A stretch of 64,000 nucleotides of DNA from Rhizobiales bacterium GAS188 (GTDB taxonomy: Bacteria; Pseudomonadota; Alphaproteobacteria; Rhizobiales; Beijerinckiaceae): assembly GCA_900104855.1 (NCBI GenBank), contig FNSS01000001.1:4464001-4528000 (forward strand). The letters run 5' to 3'. The position numbers and the translations under genes were made by a program. The notes below the pieces were generated by a model. That model was not told the DNA's origin. It ran no database searches and saw only the letters and a program-made list of their open reading frames with translations. Position 1 is the first letter of the stretch. Every line of letters begins with the position of its first letter. Shown here one piece after another: positions 8,856 to 17,372 of the stretch.

Positions 8856-9173
8856 TCAGGCCTTGCCGCTTGCTCCTTGCGCCTTCAATCGCACGCCGCG
8901 CCCGCCGGTCTGGCTGACGGCGCCTTCGCCGATCAGCTCGATTCCGGCAGCGTCGAGCGCGCCGATCAGCTTCATCAGCGAATCGACATTTCCACGGATG
9001 ACATCTTCGCTTGATTCCATGCGCTGAATGGTCGGCACCGACAGGCCCGATAATTGGGCGAGCTCACGCTGATCGATGCCGATGAGGGCGCGAGCGGCTC
9101 GCAACTGCGCGGCGGAGATCATGGCCTGCCCATGGATTGCCATATCCAAAGCGTTGGTTATGGTATTTAGCAT
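8856..9173 (-). CDS. XRE-family helix-turn-helix regulator
   Basis: This 105-residue protein has one Cro/C1-type HTH: about residues 18-50, with RAARALIGIDQRELAQLSGL, SVPTIQRME and an acidic continuation. The start is uncertain. ATG 9171-9173 is taken because the frame is open there, but an internal ATG at 9120-9122, preceded by GGGCAGG, would give a standard compact XRE protein of 88 residues. It is transcribed in the same direction as the hyf-like operon and ends 61 bp before it, so it may be the first gene of, or a regulator of, that operon. That link is inferred from position only. Confidence 0.75.
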   Translation of the reverse strand: MLNTITNALDMAIHGQAMISAAQLRAARALIGIDQRELAQLSGLSVPTIQRMESSEDVIRGNVDSLMKLIGALDAAGIELIGEGAVSQTGGRGVRLKAQGASGKA

Positions 9174-9280
9174 CGATAGAAGATAATTTCAAACGCTATT
9201 TCTGATGTATTATTTATCATTCTGGGCGGAGCCAATGATGCCGGATCAGCTCCCGCGAGGTCCGGCTTGCGTCCCATGCG

Positions 9281-10186
9281 TTGCGCTGCTTTGCTGCGCC
9301 GCCAGAGCCTCGAGGACTCCCAATCGCCAATCCAAACCTCTTCGCGATCAGCGACCTGCACGTCAATTGCCCCGCCAATCACGGGGTGGTCGAAAAACTG
9401 CGCCCGGAGACGCAAGGTGATTGGCTCCTGGTGGCTGGCGACGTCGCCGATCATGTCGAGGACGTCGCGGCGACGTTGCGGCTGCTGCGCGACCGCTTCG
9501 CCAAGGTGATCTGGACGCCCGGTAATCACGAGCTGTGGACCCTTCCCAACGATGCCGCGCAATTGAGGGGCGATCGGCGTTACCGATACCTGGTGGAGAT
9601 TTGCCGCGGCCTCGGCATCCTCACGCCGGAGGATGCCTACCCTGTCTGGCAAAGCGAGGATGAAACTCTGGTCGTGGCGCCGCTCTTCCTCCTCTACGAT
9701 TACAGCCTGCGGCCGGAAGGCCTGTCGAAACAGGAGGCGCTGGCGCAGGCGCGCGCCGCAAATGTGGTGTGCGCCGACGAGCTGTTGCTCGCCTCAGACC
9801 CCTGGTCCAGCCGTGAGATATGGTGCGAGCAGCGGCTCGCCTATACGCGGCGGCGGCTCGACGAGATTCCAGGCGCGCTGCGAACCGTGCTCGTCTCGCA
9901 TTGGCCGCTGCATCCGGAGCCTACAAGGCGGTTGCGCTTTCCGGAATTCGCGCTGTGGTGCGGGACGCGGACGACCCTCGACTGGCACCGGCGCTACCGG
10001 GCCGCTGCCTGCGTCTACGGGCATCTGCATATCCCGAAGACCGAGACCTATGATGGCGCAAGATTCGAGGAGGTGTCGCTCGGCTATCCCGCCGAGTGGC
10101 AGGCCCGCGGCTTGCCCTCTGCCGGCCCGTTGCGTCGCATCATGCCGGAAGCCGTGGCCTTGCGAACGGCCACCGCTCGTCGATGA
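9281..10186 (+). CDS. metallophosphoesterase (calcineurin-like)
   Basis: This protein of about 301 residues carries the five calcineurin-like blocks: SDLHVN (24-29), GDVADH (53-58), GNHELW (81-86), VSHWPLH and YGHLH. Together they make a binuclear metal phosphoesterase site. The annotated start is TTG 9281 with no good Shine-Dalgarno. Conservation really begins around residue 18 (NPNLFAISDLH), so a rarer start slightly downstream is possible. The stop overlaps the ATG of the phosphopantetheinyl transferase gene (ATGA), implying translational coupling. A metallophosphoesterase next to an EntD-type transferase is a recurring pair; the phosphoesterase might act on phosphopantetheine or acyl-carrier related substrates, which is inference. 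Confidence 0.85.
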   Translation: MRCFAAPPEPRGLPIANPNLFAISDLHVNCPANHGVVEKLRPETQGDWLLVAGDVADHVEDVAATLRLLRDRFAKVIWTPGNHELWTLPNDAAQLRGDRRYRYLVEICRGLGILTPEDAYPVWQSEDETLVVAPLFLLYDYSLRPEGLSKQEALAQARAANVVCADELLLASDPWSSREIWCEQRLAYTRRRLDEIPGALRTVLVSHWPLHPEPTRRLRFPEFALWCGTRTTLDWHRRYRAAACVYGHLHIPKTETYDGARFEEVSLGYPAEWQARGLPSAGPLRRIMPEAVALRTATARR

Positions 10187-10848
10187 TCGAGGAGCTGTTG
10201 CCCAGCGAGGTGGCCTGCGTCGCCACGCGGGACGACGACGCCTCCGCGCCCCTCTTTCCCGAAGAGGCAGCCGAGCTCGGCAAGGCCGTCGACAGCCGGG
10301 TGCGGGAATTCACGACGGGCCGCTCCTTGGCCCGCCAGGCGCTGGCCAGGCTCGGCCTGCCGGCGTCTCCCATCTTGCGCGGCCCGAAGCGCGAGCCGAT
10401 CTGGCCGCAAGGCGTCGTCGGCAGCATCACCCATTGCAAGGGCTACCGCGCCGCCGCCGTCGCCAGGCAGGCGCAGATGCTGACGCTCGGCATCGATGCG
10501 GAGATCGACGACCGGCTGCCCGAAGGCGTGCTGCGGCAAGTGGCGGTCGACGAGGAACGCGCCTGGCTGGCGAAGGCGCCCGGCGGCATCCATTGGGACA
10601 GGCTGTTGTTCAGCGCCAAGGAGAGCCTCTACAAGGCGTGGTTCCCGCTTACCGGCAAGTGGCTGGGCTTCGAGGATGCCGTCGTGAGCTTCCACCCGGC
10701 CGACGCCACATTCCACGCCCGGCTTCTGGTTCCGCCGATCGAAATGCCGGGCCGAGTCCTGACCGGCTTCGACGGACGCTTCCTGGTTCGGGACGGATTG
10801 GCGCTCACCGCCATCGCGGTCGTCCGAGGTCCGTGGGGGGAGGGATGA
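10183..10848 (+). CDS. 4'-phosphopantetheinyl transferase (EntD family)
   Basis: This 221-residue protein transfers the 4'-phosphopantetheine arm of CoA to carrier-protein serines, activating NRPS, PKS or siderophore synthases. Diagnostic motifs are the Mg-binding GIDAE (103-107) and FSAKESLYKAW (143-153), plus the substrate-binding SITHCKGY. Length and motif spacing match the EntD/Npt branch, not AcpS. The start ATG 10183 overlaps the preceding stop. No carrier protein or synthase lies in the window, so its client is elsewhere. An interspersed repeat follows 44 bp after the stop. Confidence 0.92.
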   Translation: MIEELLPSEVACVATRDDDASAPLFPEEAAELGKAVDSRVREFTTGRSLARQALARLGLPASPILRGPKREPIWPQGVVGSITHCKGYRAAAVARQAQMLTLGIDAEIDDRLPEGVLRQVAVDEERAWLAKAPGGIHWDRLLFSAKESLYKAWFPLTGKWLGFEDAVVSFHPADATFHARLLVPPIEMPGRVLTGFDGRFLVRDGLALTAIAVVRGPWGEG

Positions 10849-10892
10849 GCGGCCAAGTGAGCGTAGAGGATCTGATGATTGCGAGCCGGCGC

Positions 10893-10979
10893 TGGGACCG
10901 CGACCGTCTCGGTCGCCCTCCTTCCCAGCGGTGCGCCAGCTTTGCGGCCGCAAGGGCGGGCGAGACGCCCGCGATCCCA
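10893..10979 (-). repeat. interspersed repeat A, copy 1 (reverse orientation)
   Basis: This copy starts TGGGACCGCGACCGTCTCGG and ends GCGATCCCA, the reverse of the orientation used by the other copies. Two internal palindromes (GCGACCG/CGGTCGC and GGGCG/CGCCC) flank a variable centre. It lies between the phosphopantetheinyl transferase and the tetR gene. Confidence 0.75.
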
Positions 10980-11092
10980 AGAAAGCCCGCAAGCCGGAAG
11001 AGGTGAACGGCCCCCGCGCCCGAGTGCGATCGACATGCGGTCGCGAGCCGCTATGTTCCGCCCGAACTCTCACGCGACCGAACGCTGTCAGG

Positions 11093-11719
11093 ATGCCACG
11101 CTCAACCGCCGAACTGATCATGGATGCCGCCGAGCATCTCCTCATATCGGAGACGAGCATCGACGATGTCTCGGTGCGCCGGATCACCAAGGATGCCGGC
11201 GTCAATGTCGCGGCGATCAACTACCATTTCGGCTCGCGCGAGAAGCTGCTCGTCGCGGTGGTGAAGCGCGTCTATGACCGGCTCAACGCCGAAAGGCAGA
11301 GGCTGCTGCAGGCGGCGATCGACGCGCGCGCGCCCGAGCCGCCCGAGCTCGCGGCTGTCCTCAAGGCGCTGATCGGCCCCTCCGTCAGATGGAGCTTCGA
11401 TCCGGGTTCGGGCTATCCGGTCTTCAATAATTTCGCCGCCTTGGGGCAAAGATCGCGCGATCCCGAGATCAGGACCGCGCTCGCCGATCACGTCGTGCAT
11501 CTGCGCGTCTTCATTCCGGTGCTGCGCCGCATCGCGCCCTGGCTCTCGGAGGGCGAGATCGGCTGGCGCATCCATTGCGCGCTCGGCGTGCGCCACAACG
11601 CGCTTCGCTACCGCAACCGGGCCGAGGCCTTGATCGATGCGAGCTTCGACCTCAACGACCCCGACGAGCTGCTGCGGCGCATGATCGAGGTGATCGCCCC
11701 GATGTTCGAGCGACGCTGA
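11093..11719 (+). CDS. TetR/AcrR-family regulator
   Basis: This 208-residue protein has an N-terminal TetR HTH: about residues 5-50, with AELIMDAAEHLL, VRRITKDAGVNVAAINYHFG and SREKLLVAVV. The C-terminal ligand-binding domain resembles the CerR/DUF1956 type, with an FNNFAALGQRSRDPE segment. ATG 11093 begins the conserved HTH; upstream extension runs into repeat A and is rejected. It converges on the ugp-like operon with 3 bp between stops. Its target is not evident. Confidence 0.88.
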   Translation: MPRSTAELIMDAAEHLLISETSIDDVSVRRITKDAGVNVAAINYHFGSREKLLVAVVKRVYDRLNAERQRLLQAAIDARAPEPPELAAVLKALIGPSVRWSFDPGSGYPVFNNFAALGQRSRDPEIRTALADHVVHLRVFIPVLRRIAPWLSEGEIGWRIHCALGVRHNALRYRNRAEALIDASFDLNDPDELLRRMIEVIAPMFERR

Positions 11720-11722
11720 TGA

Positions 11723-12553
11723 TCAGCCGGTGAGGCCCGAATTGACGAAGGCCTGGATGACCCGCCGGTGGAGCGCCAGGAAGACCGCGAGCGCCGGCAG
11801 GCTCGCGAGCGTCACCCCCGCCATCAGCGCCCCGTAATTGGAGTATTGCTCTTCGAGGAAAGCCCGAAGCCCGACCTGCAAGGTGCGGGAATCAGGGCTC
11901 GGCGCCACCAGCAGCGGCCAGAAATATTCGTTCCAGCACTCGATGAAGAGCACGATCGCCAGCGCCGACAGGGCCGGCGCCATCATCGGGATGACGATAT
12001 GCCAGAGCGTGCGCAAATGCCCCGCTCCGTCGAGCTCGGCGGCCTCGTAGAGCGCCGGCGGGAATGACAGGAAATGCTGCCGCAGCAGGAAGGCGCCGAA
12101 GGGTGTCGCCAGATTGGGGACGATCAGCCCGGTCCAGCTATCCAGCCAGCCGAGCTTCGAGATCAGCATATAGGTCGGGATGACGGTGAGCTGATGCGGG
12201 ATCATCATGGCGCCGAGCACGACCGCAAAGCAGAGATCGCGGCCGGGGAAGCTCCAGCGCGCAAAGCCATAGGCTGCGAGCGTGGCGATGATGAGCTGGC
12301 CGCCGACGCGCAGCGCCGTGGTGCCGGCGCTGTTGCCGAGATAGGTGAGGAAGGGCGTTTCGATGAGGATCGTGCGGAAATTGTCGAGCGTCGGATGGCT
12401 TGGCCAGGGCGCAAGCTCGAACATCTCGGCTTCGGGCTTGAAGGCCGCGCCCAGCACCACCAGCATCGGCACGAGCACCACGATGCTCAAGATGACGAGG
12501 GCGAGATGGGCGAAGGCGCGCCAGGGGGGCGAAAGCGGCATGCCAGGTCTCAC
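11723..12553 (-). CDS. ABC transporter permease, UgpE/MalG type
   Basis: This 276-residue, six-span permease has the cytoplasmic EAA loop EAAELDGAGHLRTLWHIVIP, which contacts the ATPase. It belongs to the carbohydrate-type CUT1 group and is the third gene of a binding protein-permease-permease operon; a 9-bp gap separates it from the preceding permease. No ATPase gene is present, so a shared UgpC/MsmK-type ATPase from elsewhere is needed. With the PHO-box-like site upstream of the operon, glycerol-3-phosphate or a related phospho-compound is the favoured substrate, though sugar uptake is not excluded. Confidence 0.88.
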   Translation of the reverse strand: MRPGMPLSPPWRAFAHLALVILSIVVLVPMLVVLGAAFKPEAEMFELAPWPSHPTLDNFRTILIETPFLTYLGNSAGTTALRVGGQLIIATLAAYGFARWSFPGRDLCFAVVLGAMMIPHQLTVIPTYMLISKLGWLDSWTGLIVPNLATPFGAFLLRQHFLSFPPALYEAAELDGAGHLRTLWHIVIPMMAPALSALAIVLFIECWNEYFWPLLVAPSPDSRTLQVGLRAFLEEQYSNYGALMAGVTLASLPALAVFLALHRRVIQAFVNSGLTG

Positions 12554-12562
12554 AGCAAAGCC

Positions 12563-13528
12563 TCACTGCTCGTAATGCACATGCCGGTCGACCACGCGGA
12601 ATTTGACGGTGGTGATCAGGAGGAGCAGCGCAAACAGCAGCACCGTGGCGGCAGCGCCCCGCCCGACATCGAAGGTGCGGAAGGTGAGCTGATAGACCAT
12701 GTAGAAGAGATTGGTGGTGCCGTTCTGCGGCCCGCCCTCTGTCATGATGTCGATCGGGGTGAAGACCTGCTGCAGGGAGAAGATCGTCGTCGAAACGAGC
12801 ACGAAGAAGGTGGTGGGTGTCAGGAGCGGCCAGACGAGGCTGACGAAGATCCGGCCGGCGCCCGCGCCGTCGAGCTGCATCGCCTCGATGAGATCGCCCC
12901 TGATGCGCGCCAGACCCGCAACGTAAATGAGCACGTTGAAGCCGAAGATCTTCCAGGTCGAGATCAAGAGCACGGTCCAGAGCGCCGAGGCGGGCTCGGC
13001 GAGCGGGTTCGCGCCTTGCAGGCCGAGCGCCCGCAGCCCCAGCGGGATCATGCCGCCGATCGGGTTGAGCAGCCACAGGAAGACGATGGCGACGACGACG
13101 AAGCTGATCAGGGTCGGCAGGAACAAGATCGCCCGGTAGATCTCGCCCTTGCGGCCGAGGCTCCAGATGGCGACCGCGACCGGGATCGGCAGCAGGATCT
13201 TCAACGGCAGCGAACCGATGAGGAAATAGCCGGTGTTGCGCAGCGCGTCGCGGAACAGGGGGCTCGAGGCGAGCCTGGCGTAATTGTCGAAGCCCGCGAG
13301 CGCGATCGGCCGGTCCGGATTGAGGTTCCATTTCGCGAAGCTCAAGCCGATCGTGGCGATGAGCGGCCAATAGACGAAGATGCCGATGAGAAGCAGCATC
13401 GGCGCGATATAGAGATATGGCGCTCTTCGCAGCCATGCCGGGCTGTGGCGAACGAAGGCGGGTGATGATTGCCTGCGCGGCGCCCTCTCGGCCGGCAAGG
13501 CGGTCGCGAGCGTGCTTGCCGGGCTCAC
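12563..13528 (-). CDS. ABC transporter permease, UgpA/MalF type
   Basis: This 321-residue permease has a 35-residue cytoplasmic N-terminus, six membrane spans (first around APMLLLIGIFVYWPLIATIG) and the EAA loop EAMQLDGAGAGRIFVSLVWP. Its start overlaps the binding-protein stop by 4 bp, indicating one mRNA. It pairs with the UgpE-like permease to form the transmembrane channel. Closeness to UgpA is suggested by gene order and general similarity, but sequence reading alone does not separate it from other CUT1 permeases. Confidence 0.88.
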   Translation of the reverse strand: MSPASTLATALPAERAPRRQSSPAFVRHSPAWLRRAPYLYIAPMLLLIGIFVYWPLIATIGLSFAKWNLNPDRPIALAGFDNYARLASSPLFRDALRNTGYFLIGSLPLKILLPIPVAVAIWSLGRKGEIYRAILFLPTLISFVVVAIVFLWLLNPIGGMIPLGLRALGLQGANPLAEPASALWTVLLISTWKIFGFNVLIYVAGLARIRGDLIEAMQLDGAGAGRIFVSLVWPLLTPTTFFVLVSTTIFSLQQVFTPIDIMTEGGPQNGTTNLFYMVYQLTFRTFDVGRGAAATVLLFALLLLITTVKFRVVDRHVHYEQ

Positions 13529-14790
13529 CGTCGGGTACAGCCCATGGCGGCGTTCATGGCGGCGACCGCTGGAGGCACGAGCTCGGCGGCGCTCTTATGG
13601 CCGGCCCAGAGCTCGTCGATCAGGTTGCTGACGATGGTCTGCGCCTCGAGCGCCCCATGCTCGCCCCAGGTCGCGGTCGGCACCGTCTCGGCCATCTGGG
13701 CGATAACGGGTTTCACCAAGGGGAAGCCTTCGACATAGGCCGCCATTGCCGGATCCCCGAGCGGATCCTTGGCGAGCGGCATGTAGCCGCTCTCGCGCGC
13801 CCAGAGATTGGACACTTCGCGCCGCGACAAATAGGCGAGGAGGGCGAGCGCCGCGTCCCGCCGCTCCCCTGGTGGCGCATAGAGCATGAGCGCTGCCCCG
13901 CTATTCGGAAGCTTGCGGGCCTCGCTCTCGACGAAGCGCGGATAATTGCCGACGCCGAGCTCGAACTTGCCCTTGGTCACCTGGACGGTCGAAGCGAGCC
14001 CCGCGCTCGAATTCACGAACATGGCGAGCTGGCCGGCATTGAAGGCCGCCATATATTGCCGGTCATTGGCGATCGGCGTGACCTTGTAGGTGGCGACGAG
14101 GTCCTGCCAGAGCTGCAACGCCTTGATGCCTTGCGGCGTGTCGAAAAGGGCGCAGCTGCCATCGGCCGACAGATAGGGGCTGCCGGCATTCATGACGAAG
14201 AGCATGGTGCCGTAATCCTTCATCGAGGCGAGCAGATGCGCGAAGCCCGGCGCCCGCAATTTCTCGTGAATCGCGACGGCTGCCTTGGTCACCTCGTCCC
14301 AGGTCCGCGGCGGCGTCTCGGGGTCGAGACCGGCCGCGCGGAACATATCCTTGTTGTAATAGAGCATCGGCGTCCCATAGGCGTGCGGGACGGCGAAGAC
14401 CTTTTCGCCCGATCGGCCGATATCGAGAAAATTCGGCAGGTCCTCGGCGAGGAAGCCGGCTTTGCCGGGATCGGCATTGAGCGGCACGGCCGGCGTGTTG
14501 TTGACGAAATAGACGATGTTCTTGCCGATCACCGTCGCGATGTCGACGGGCCGGCGCGCCGCGAGCGCCGTCTGCACCTCGGCCGTGATCTGCTCGGATT
14601 GCGAGAAGATGTCCTTGACCTTGATGCCTCGATGCTCCGCCTCGAAGCCGTCGAGGATCTTGCGGAAGGCCGTATAGCTGCTGCCGCTCTGGTAATGGTA
14701 GAAGGTGATCGACGTTTCGGCGTTGCTCGAATTGCTCAACGTTAGAATTGAAGCGACAAACGCCCCGATGAAAGCCAATAATCGCAGCAT
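13525..14790 (-). CDS. periplasmic solute-binding protein, UgpB-like (CUT1 family)
   Basis: This 421-residue protein has a Sec signal peptide: MLRLLAFIGAFVASILTL with predicted cleavage after SNA, near residue 24. The mature domain is an extracellular solute-binding family 1 fold (FEAEHRGIKVKDIF, YGTPMLYYNKDMFRAAGLDP, TWDEVTKAA). ATG 14788-14790 is chosen because it gives a clean signal peptide. The operon runs binding protein, UgpA-like, UgpE-like. A PHO-box-like sequence lies 68 bp upstream of the ATG, and a metallophosphoesterase is divergent. Both point to phosphate-starvation uptake of glycerol-3-phosphate or a glycerophosphodiester, moderately supported. Confidence 0.85.
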   Translation of the reverse strand: MLRLLAFIGAFVASILTLSNSSNAETSITFYHYQSGSSYTAFRKILDGFEAEHRGIKVKDIFSQSEQITAEVQTALAARRPVDIATVIGKNIVYFVNNTPAVPLNADPGKAGFLAEDLPNFLDIGRSGEKVFAVPHAYGTPMLYYNKDMFRAAGLDPETPPRTWDEVTKAAVAIHEKLRAPGFAHLLASMKDYGTMLFVMNAGSPYLSADGSCALFDTPQGIKALQLWQDLVATYKVTPIANDRQYMAAFNAGQLAMFVNSSAGLASTVQVTKGKFELGVGNYPRFVESEARKLPNSGAALMLYAPPGERRDAALALLAYLSRREVSNLWARESGYMPLAKDPLGDPAMAAYVEGFPLVKPVIAQMAETVPTATWGEHGALEAQTIVSNLIDELWAGHKSAAELVPPAVAAMNAAMGCTRR

Positions 14791-14858
14791 GAAGCTTCCC
14801 TGAATCTGGCGCGATCGCGCCGGCCAGAGAGCAGGAGCCACGACTATATCAATCTATG

Positions 14859-14876
14859 ATGACAGAATTGAAACAG
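14859..14876 (-). promoter_or_regulatory. PHO-box-like PhoB site upstream of the ugpB-like gene
   Basis: On the minus strand the site reads CTGTTTC-AATT-CTGTCAT. The second half-site is a perfect CTGTCAT; the first keeps CTGT; the repeat period is the 11 bp expected of a PHO box. A further CTGTCAC half-site lies at 14886-14892 on the plus strand, towards the divergent phosphoesterase gene. PhoB control of ugp is established in enterobacteria and rhizobia; here it is inferred from the motif. Confidence 0.5.
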
Positions 14877-14967
14877 TGTTTGAATCCTGTCACAAAAGGT
14901 GATTCCTCATCGAATAGAAGCGGGTTCCGGCAAACTGGGCCAGCAGGGCCGCGCGCAGGGACACTCG

Positions 14968-15825
14968 ATGAAGCTCATCCTCGTATCGGATACGCATCTG
15001 GCGCGTCGCGCCGCGTGCTGTTGTGACAATTGGAATATCGTCGCCAAGGCGATCCGTCACGAACGGCCGGATGGCGTCGTCCATCTCGGCGATATCTGTG
15101 CCGATGGCGTCGGCACCGATGGCGAGCTCGAGGACGCGGCCGCGCTGTTTACGGATCTCGGCGCACCGATCCGCTTCCTGCCGGGCAATCACGATATCGG
15201 CGGCAATCCGCTCGAGCGCGGCGCTTCGAGCGAGCATCCTCTCGAGCTCGGGCGGCTTGCCGAATATCGGCGCCTGTTCGGGGCGGATCATTGGGCTTTC
15301 GAGGCCGAAGGCTGGCAAGTGATCGGCCTTGACGCGCAGCTCTTCAACACGGCGACGGATGAGGAAGAGGCGCAATTCGCCTGGCTCGAGCGCGAGCTCC
15401 GCGCTCATGCCGGGCCCCTCGGCCTGATGCTCCACAAGCCGCTCTTTCGCCACGGCCCCGCTGACACCGAGAGCCATATCCGCTACGTCCCGGCGACGGC
15501 GCGCCGGCGCCTGCTGTCGCTCGCCGCCGGCCGCGACCTTCGCTTCGTGGTCTCGGGCCATGTGCATCAGGCGCGGCGGCTCGAGGTCGAGGGCGTCGAG
15601 CATGTCTGGGCGCCGTCCACGGCCTTCTGCATCCCGGACGCCATGCAGGAGAGGATCGGCGAGAAACGGGTCGGCATGCTGCGCCTCGAGCTCACCGCCG
15701 CGGAGCATCGCTTCGAGGACGTCCTGCCCGCGGGCCTCGTCAGGCACAACCTGCTCGACTACCCGGAGGTCTATCCCGAGATCGCCGCCATCCGGGCGCG
15801 GCTCGGCGAGAGCGCGGCCCTCTGA
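14968..15825 (+). CDS. metallophosphoesterase, GpdQ/Icc-like
   Basis: This 285-residue binuclear metallophosphoesterase carries SDTHLA at the N-terminus, GDICADG, GNHDIGG, a His in LMLHKPL and SGHVHQ. ATG 14968 is preferred over an upstream in-frame ATG (14899) because the family begins directly at MKLILVSDTHL. It is divergent from the ugp-like operon across a 177-bp region. With the PHO-box-like site this suggests glycerophosphodiester or another phosphodiester as substrate, as in GpdQ; cAMP phosphodiesterase (Icc) is an alternative. The last 95 bp of coding sequence recur almost exactly at 18033-18127, and repeat A begins 7 bp after the stop. Confidence 0.85.
   Translation: MKLILVSDTHLARRAACCCDNWNIVAKAIRHERPDGVVHLGDICADGVGTDGELEDAAALFTDLGAPIRFLPGNHDIGGNPLERGASSEHPLELGRLAEYRRLFGADHWAFEAEGWQVIGLDAQLFNTATDEEEAQFAWLERELRAHAGPLGLMLHKPLFRHGPADTESHIRYVPATARRRLLSLAAGRDLRFVVSGHVHQARRLEVEGVEHVWAPSTAFCIPDAMQERIGEKRVGMLRLELTAAEHRFEDVLPAGLVRHNLLDYPEVYPEIAAIRARLGESAAL
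15728..15822 (+). repeat. 95-bp direct duplication, copy 1 (inside phosphoesterase 3' end)
   Basis: This copy differs from 18033-18127 at two of 95 positions (A/C at 15754 or its neighbourhood in the ACTACCC/ACTCCCC segment, and A/C at 15811). It encodes the final part of the metallophosphoesterase and is therefore the likely parent copy. Confidence 0.9.
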
Positions 15826-15832
15826 CCTCGCC

Positions 15833-15916
15833 TGGGACCGCGGGCGTCCCGCCCGCCCTTGAGACGGCAAGGCCACGCCGCTTGGAAGACGGGCGACTGA
15901 GACGGTCGCGTTCCCA
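15833..15916 (+). repeat. interspersed repeat A, copy 2
   Basis: It begins TGGGACCGCGGGCGTCCCGC and ends GAGACGGTCGCGTTCCCA. The outer ends are inverted repeats of about 10 bp and there are two internal palindromes. It lies 7 bp after the metallophosphoesterase stop. Confidence 0.8.
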
Positions 15917-15934
15917 AAGCAGCTGGGATGGCAC

Positions 15935-15958
15935 TGGGACCGCGGGCGTCCTCGCCCT
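15935..15958 (+). repeat. interspersed repeat A, truncated copy
   Basis: Only the left end (TGGGACCGCGGGCGTC and a few bases) is present, immediately after copy 2. Confidence 0.6.
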
Positions 15959-15974
15959 AAAAGACACTGACCTG

Positions 15975-16003
15975 TTGACGACTGACCGATGGTCAGTCAT
16001 AAA
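15975..16003 (+). promoter_or_regulatory. promoter with embedded TetR-type operator upstream of MFS gene
   Basis: TTGACG (15975-15980) and CATAAA (15998-16003) are spaced by 17 bp, as in a sigma-70 promoter. A perfect palindrome, GACTGACC-GAT-GGTCAGTC (15980-15998), fills the spacer. Palindromes of this kind are classic TetR/AcrR operators, and a tetR gene lies just beyond the MFS gene. Repressor binding here would block RNA polymerase directly. Confidence 0.6.
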
Positions 16004-16100
16004 TCCACCCCGTCGGATCATGGCGACGGGAGGCGGACATGCGAATGGACATGCACGTCGGATGGCTGGCATTCGATCAACCGCCGGCAGGCGCCTGACC

Positions 16101-17324
16101 ATGTCGCTCGCTTCACCTGCCGCTTCCCTGACCTTGTTGGGCCACCAGCCATTCCGGCTTTATTTCTGGGCCCGCGGCTTTTCCGAATTCTCCTATCAGA
16201 TCGGCGCCGTGGCCGTGGGCTGGCAGGTCTATGCGCTGACCGGCAGCGCCTTCGCTCTCGGCATGGTGGGGTTGGTGCAGTTCATCCCTACGGCGCTTCT
16301 GGTCTTTGCCGCGGGGCATGCCGCGGACCGCTACGACCGCAAGCGGGTGGTGCAGCTCTGCCAGATCGTCGCCGGGCTGGCGGCGGCATTTCTGGCCTGG
16401 GGCAGCTTTGCCGGATGGCTGAACGTGGCGGAGATTCTAGCTGCCGTCGCGGTGTTCGGCGCGGCGACCGCCTTCGAGAGCCCGGCGGCGGCGGCCTTGC
16501 TGCCCGGCGTGGTGCCGGAGGGGATGCTGCAGAAAGGCACGGCGCTTTCCACCGCGGCATTTCAGCTGGCGATCATCAGCGGGCCGGCGCTGGGCGGCCT
16601 CGCTTACGTGGTGGCGCCTGGGGTCCCTTACGCCGCGATGGCGGCATTCTGGCTTCTGGCCGGGATATTGAACGGGGCGATCAGGCTGGACCGGCCGGCG
16701 ACCGCCAAAGAACCGCCGACGCTTGCCGCCTTGTTCGCAGGCGTCGGCTTCGTGCGCCGCAATCCCGCAATATTGGGGACGATATCGCTCGATCTGTTCG
16801 CCGTGCTGCTGGGCGGGGCAACGGCGCTGATGCCGATCTATGCGCGTGACATTCTGCATACGGGGCCATGGGGGCTCGGCGTGTTGCGCGGAGCGCCGGC
16901 TGTCGGGGCGTTGCTGATGACAGCCCTGCTGGCCCGCCACGCCATCGACCGCCGCCTCGGGATACGGATGTTCCAGGCCGTGATCGTCTTCGGCCTGGCG
17001 ACGGTCGCATTCGCGCTTTCGGGCTCGCTCTGGCTCTCGATCCTCGCCCTCGCAATCATGGGGGCGGCCGATACGGTGAGCGTGGTGATCCGCATTTCCC
17101 TCGTGCAGCTCGCGACGCCCGACGAAATGCGCGGCCGGGTCGGCGCTGTGAACTACCTGTTCATCAACGCCTCCAGCCAGCTCGGGGAATTCGAGAGCGG
17201 CATGACCGCAGCCTTGTTCGGGGCTATGCCGGCAGCGTTGCTCGGCGGAGTGGGGACCGTTGCGGTCGCGCTCTTATGGATGAGATTGTTCCCAACCCTG
17301 CGGGATCTGGAGCGTCTGGAGTAG
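16101..17324 (+). CDS. MFS transporter (EntS-like drug/siderophore exporter family)
   Basis: This 407-residue protein has about 12 membrane segments. The MFS signature loop between helices 2 and 3 reads GHAADRYDRKRVV, and the family start FRLYFWARGFSEFSYQIGAV is that of the EntS / DHA3-type exporters. ATG 16101 is chosen because homology starts there; upstream frame runs through repeat A and the operator. A TetR gene follows 48 bp downstream and a palindromic operator sits in the promoter, so substrate-induced derepression is the likely control. The substrate is not evident. Confidence 0.88.
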   Translation: MSLASPAASLTLLGHQPFRLYFWARGFSEFSYQIGAVAVGWQVYALTGSAFALGMVGLVQFIPTALLVFAAGHAADRYDRKRVVQLCQIVAGLAAAFLAWGSFAGWLNVAEILAAVAVFGAATAFESPAAAALLPGVVPEGMLQKGTALSTAAFQLAIISGPALGGLAYVVAPGVPYAAMAAFWLLAGILNGAIRLDRPATAKEPPTLAALFAGVGFVRRNPAILGTISLDLFAVLLGGATALMPIYARDILHTGPWGLGVLRGAPAVGALLMTALLARHAIDRRLGIRMFQAVIVFGLATVAFALSGSLWLSILALAIMGAADTVSVVIRISLVQLATPDEMRGRVGAVNYLFINASSQLGEFESGMTAALFGAMPAALLGGVGTVAVALLWMRLFPTLRDLERLE

Positions 17325-17372
17325 GATGCGGGGCCCGTCACCTGTGCCGGGGCGCGGTGCCACCCCGACGCC

